Assembly (NCBI RefSeq): GCF_020686945.1
Contig: NZ_JAJEPR010000027.1
Coordinates: 1 to 41,322, forward strand
DNA from: Limivivens faecihominis
GTDB taxonomy: Bacteria > Bacillota > Clostridia > Lachnospirales > Lachnospiraceae
Reading direction: 5' to 3'
DNA: 41,322 nt
The notes under the pieces were generated by a model. It ran no database searches. It was given only the letters and a program-made list of their open reading frames with translations, and was not told the origin of the DNA. The position numbers and the translations under genes were made by a program. The first letter of the stretch is position 1, and the number at the start of each line of letters is the position of its first letter. Shown here piece by piece: positions 40,818-41,322 of this stretch.

Positions 40818-40891
40818 TGCGTCAAATTCAGAATCGATACAATTAAGCTTGCAATCGCTATAATGACCATAAATTCCTCATATGTACTCAT
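40808..40891 (-). CDS. Type I toxin, small holin-like membrane peptide (module 3)
   Basis: 27 residues, identical in amino acids to module 1. Same ribosome binding site and leader. The -10 of the toxin mRNA is TATAAT here (40964-40959), better than TCTAAT in module 1, with no clear -35. Stop codon inside the shared terminator. Confidence 0.75.
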   Translation of the reverse strand: MSTYEEFMVIIAIASLIVSILNLTHKK

Positions 40892-41072
40892 AAAATCACC
40901 TCTTCCGTAAGGTCTCGGATCGGGTGAGAGCACGTCCCCCAGCTCCCTGGGTAAGCATATTATATTTTTATTATAATAGTAAAACTTGATATATGCAATA
41001 TAAAAAGCAACAATAGAAAAGTAAAACCAATCAGATTTTTGCGCCGCATAATCTAAGAAAAGACAAAAAATA

Positions 41073-41142
41073 TTGACAGTAAACTCCCCTCTATGGTATA
41101 CCTCAGAGAGAAGTTAGAAAAAACAAACTGGAGAATACCATA
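41073..41142 (+). promoter_or_regulatory. Promoter with wide inverted-repeat operator
   Basis: TTGACA (41073-41078), 18-bp spacer, TATACC (41097-41102). TATGGTAT (41092-41099) and ATACCATA (41135-41142) are perfect inverted repeats 35 bp apart, one over the -10, one beside the start codon. The left half also contains the palindrome GGTATACC. Confidence 0.55.
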
Positions 41143-41144
41143 CG

Positions 41145-41252
41145 ATGAAAAAGAAAAACAGTCACCTTCCTGAGTTCCTGCTGGGATTGGTGGGAGTGGT
41201 TCTGATCGGGACGGCGCTGTACCATATCCTGTCGGACTATCTAGCACAGTGA
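41145..41252 (+). CDS. Small single-pass membrane protein, end supplied by a MITE-like element
   Basis: 35 residues: MKKKNSHLPEF, a membrane helix (LLGLVGVVLIGTALYHIL), then SDYLAQ. GGAG lies 11 nt upstream. The last codons and the TGA stop come from the left end of the MITE-like repeat at 41244, so the native C-terminus is unknown. The regulated-looking promoter argues that it is, or was, a real gene. Confidence 0.5.
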   Translation: MKKKNSHLPEFLLGLVGVVLIGTALYHILSDYLAQ

Positions 41253-41322
41253 ATATTAAGTAACCGCCATATTGACTTGTCTGATTTTTCATCTGCTGCG
41301 TTGTCGTCAATCGACGTAGCCA
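41244..41322. mobile_element. MITE-like element, second copy, cut by the window end
   Basis: After TA (41242-41243), GCACAGTGAATATTAAGTA and the following 60 bases match the reverse complement of the right end of the 32850-33008 element, with two differences in the first nine bases and none seen after. Continues beyond 41322. Confidence 0.8.

Larger units (their letters stand above)
40601..40966. repeat. Tandem-duplicated toxin-antitoxin unit, copy 2
   Basis: Same unit as 39831-40190 with scattered substitutions; toxin codons differ only silently (GCA to GCG). Confidence 0.85.

Noticed and set aside
41053..41310. 85-codon - strand frame near the right end
   Set aside because: It would span the MITE-like repeat and the opposite strand of a promoter with consensus boxes; the start lies within the repeat and no motif is visible.

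Overview
The window looks like chromosomal DNA of a Gram-positive anaerobe of the class Clostridia, most likely Lachnospiraceae. The pointers are strong GGAGG ribosome binding sites, a mid-range GC core, PyrK/PyrD class 1B, ClpC, a YesM/YesN system, a DUF4364 protein, a type-I cyclic-di-GMP riboswitch and many imperfect-palindrome intergenic repeats. This placement is inferred from gene content, not from a search.

Layout. 1-1125: a LytTR response regulator with an apparent early frameshift, then LytTR-box-like direct repeats, a promoter, a c-di-GMP-I (GEMM-I) riboswitch and an intrinsic terminator. 1126-7890: nitroreductase, small membrane protein, polysaccharide deacetylase, RarA, convergent DUF4364/radical-SAM pair, basic small protein, serine hydrolase. 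8018-12042: pyrC-pyrF-pyrK-pyrD. 12178-20120: an AT-richer sugar-uptake locus (YesN regulator, YesM kinase, binding protein, two permeases, GH43 enzyme) lying between pyrD and pyrE. 20238-25605: pyrE, small membrane proteins, VanZ-like, HD hydrolase, M29 aminopeptidase, DegV. 25606-26439: repeat-rich gap before mgtE. 28150-31649: purE-purM-purN-purD. 31672-38091: a cadherin-like membrane protein, a MITE-like element, a GntR regulator with clpC, a small unknown protein, radA.

The last 3 kb differ from the rest. A cystathionine-lyase-type gene (38254) loses its C-terminal domain near 39085, and immediately beyond lies AT-rich DNA with a tRNA-Trp gene on its own strong promoter, a frameshifted XRE regulator, and three tandem type I toxin-antitoxin modules (39904-40966). 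Each module has an antitoxin RNA on the + strand and a tiny membrane toxin on the - strand, converging on a shared terminator. In the two near-identical modules, direct repeats read in opposite directions make antitoxin and toxin leader complementary. A 35-codon ORF follows; its stop codon is supplied by a second copy of the MITE-like element, which runs off the window. I read this as the edge of an accessory island.

The pyr and pur clusters supply UMP and part of IMP synthesis. RarA, RadA and ClpC are DNA-maintenance and protein-quality-control genes. The toxin array with its leader-RNA pairing, and the LytTR-box/c-di-GMP-riboswitch leader, are the most interesting parts.
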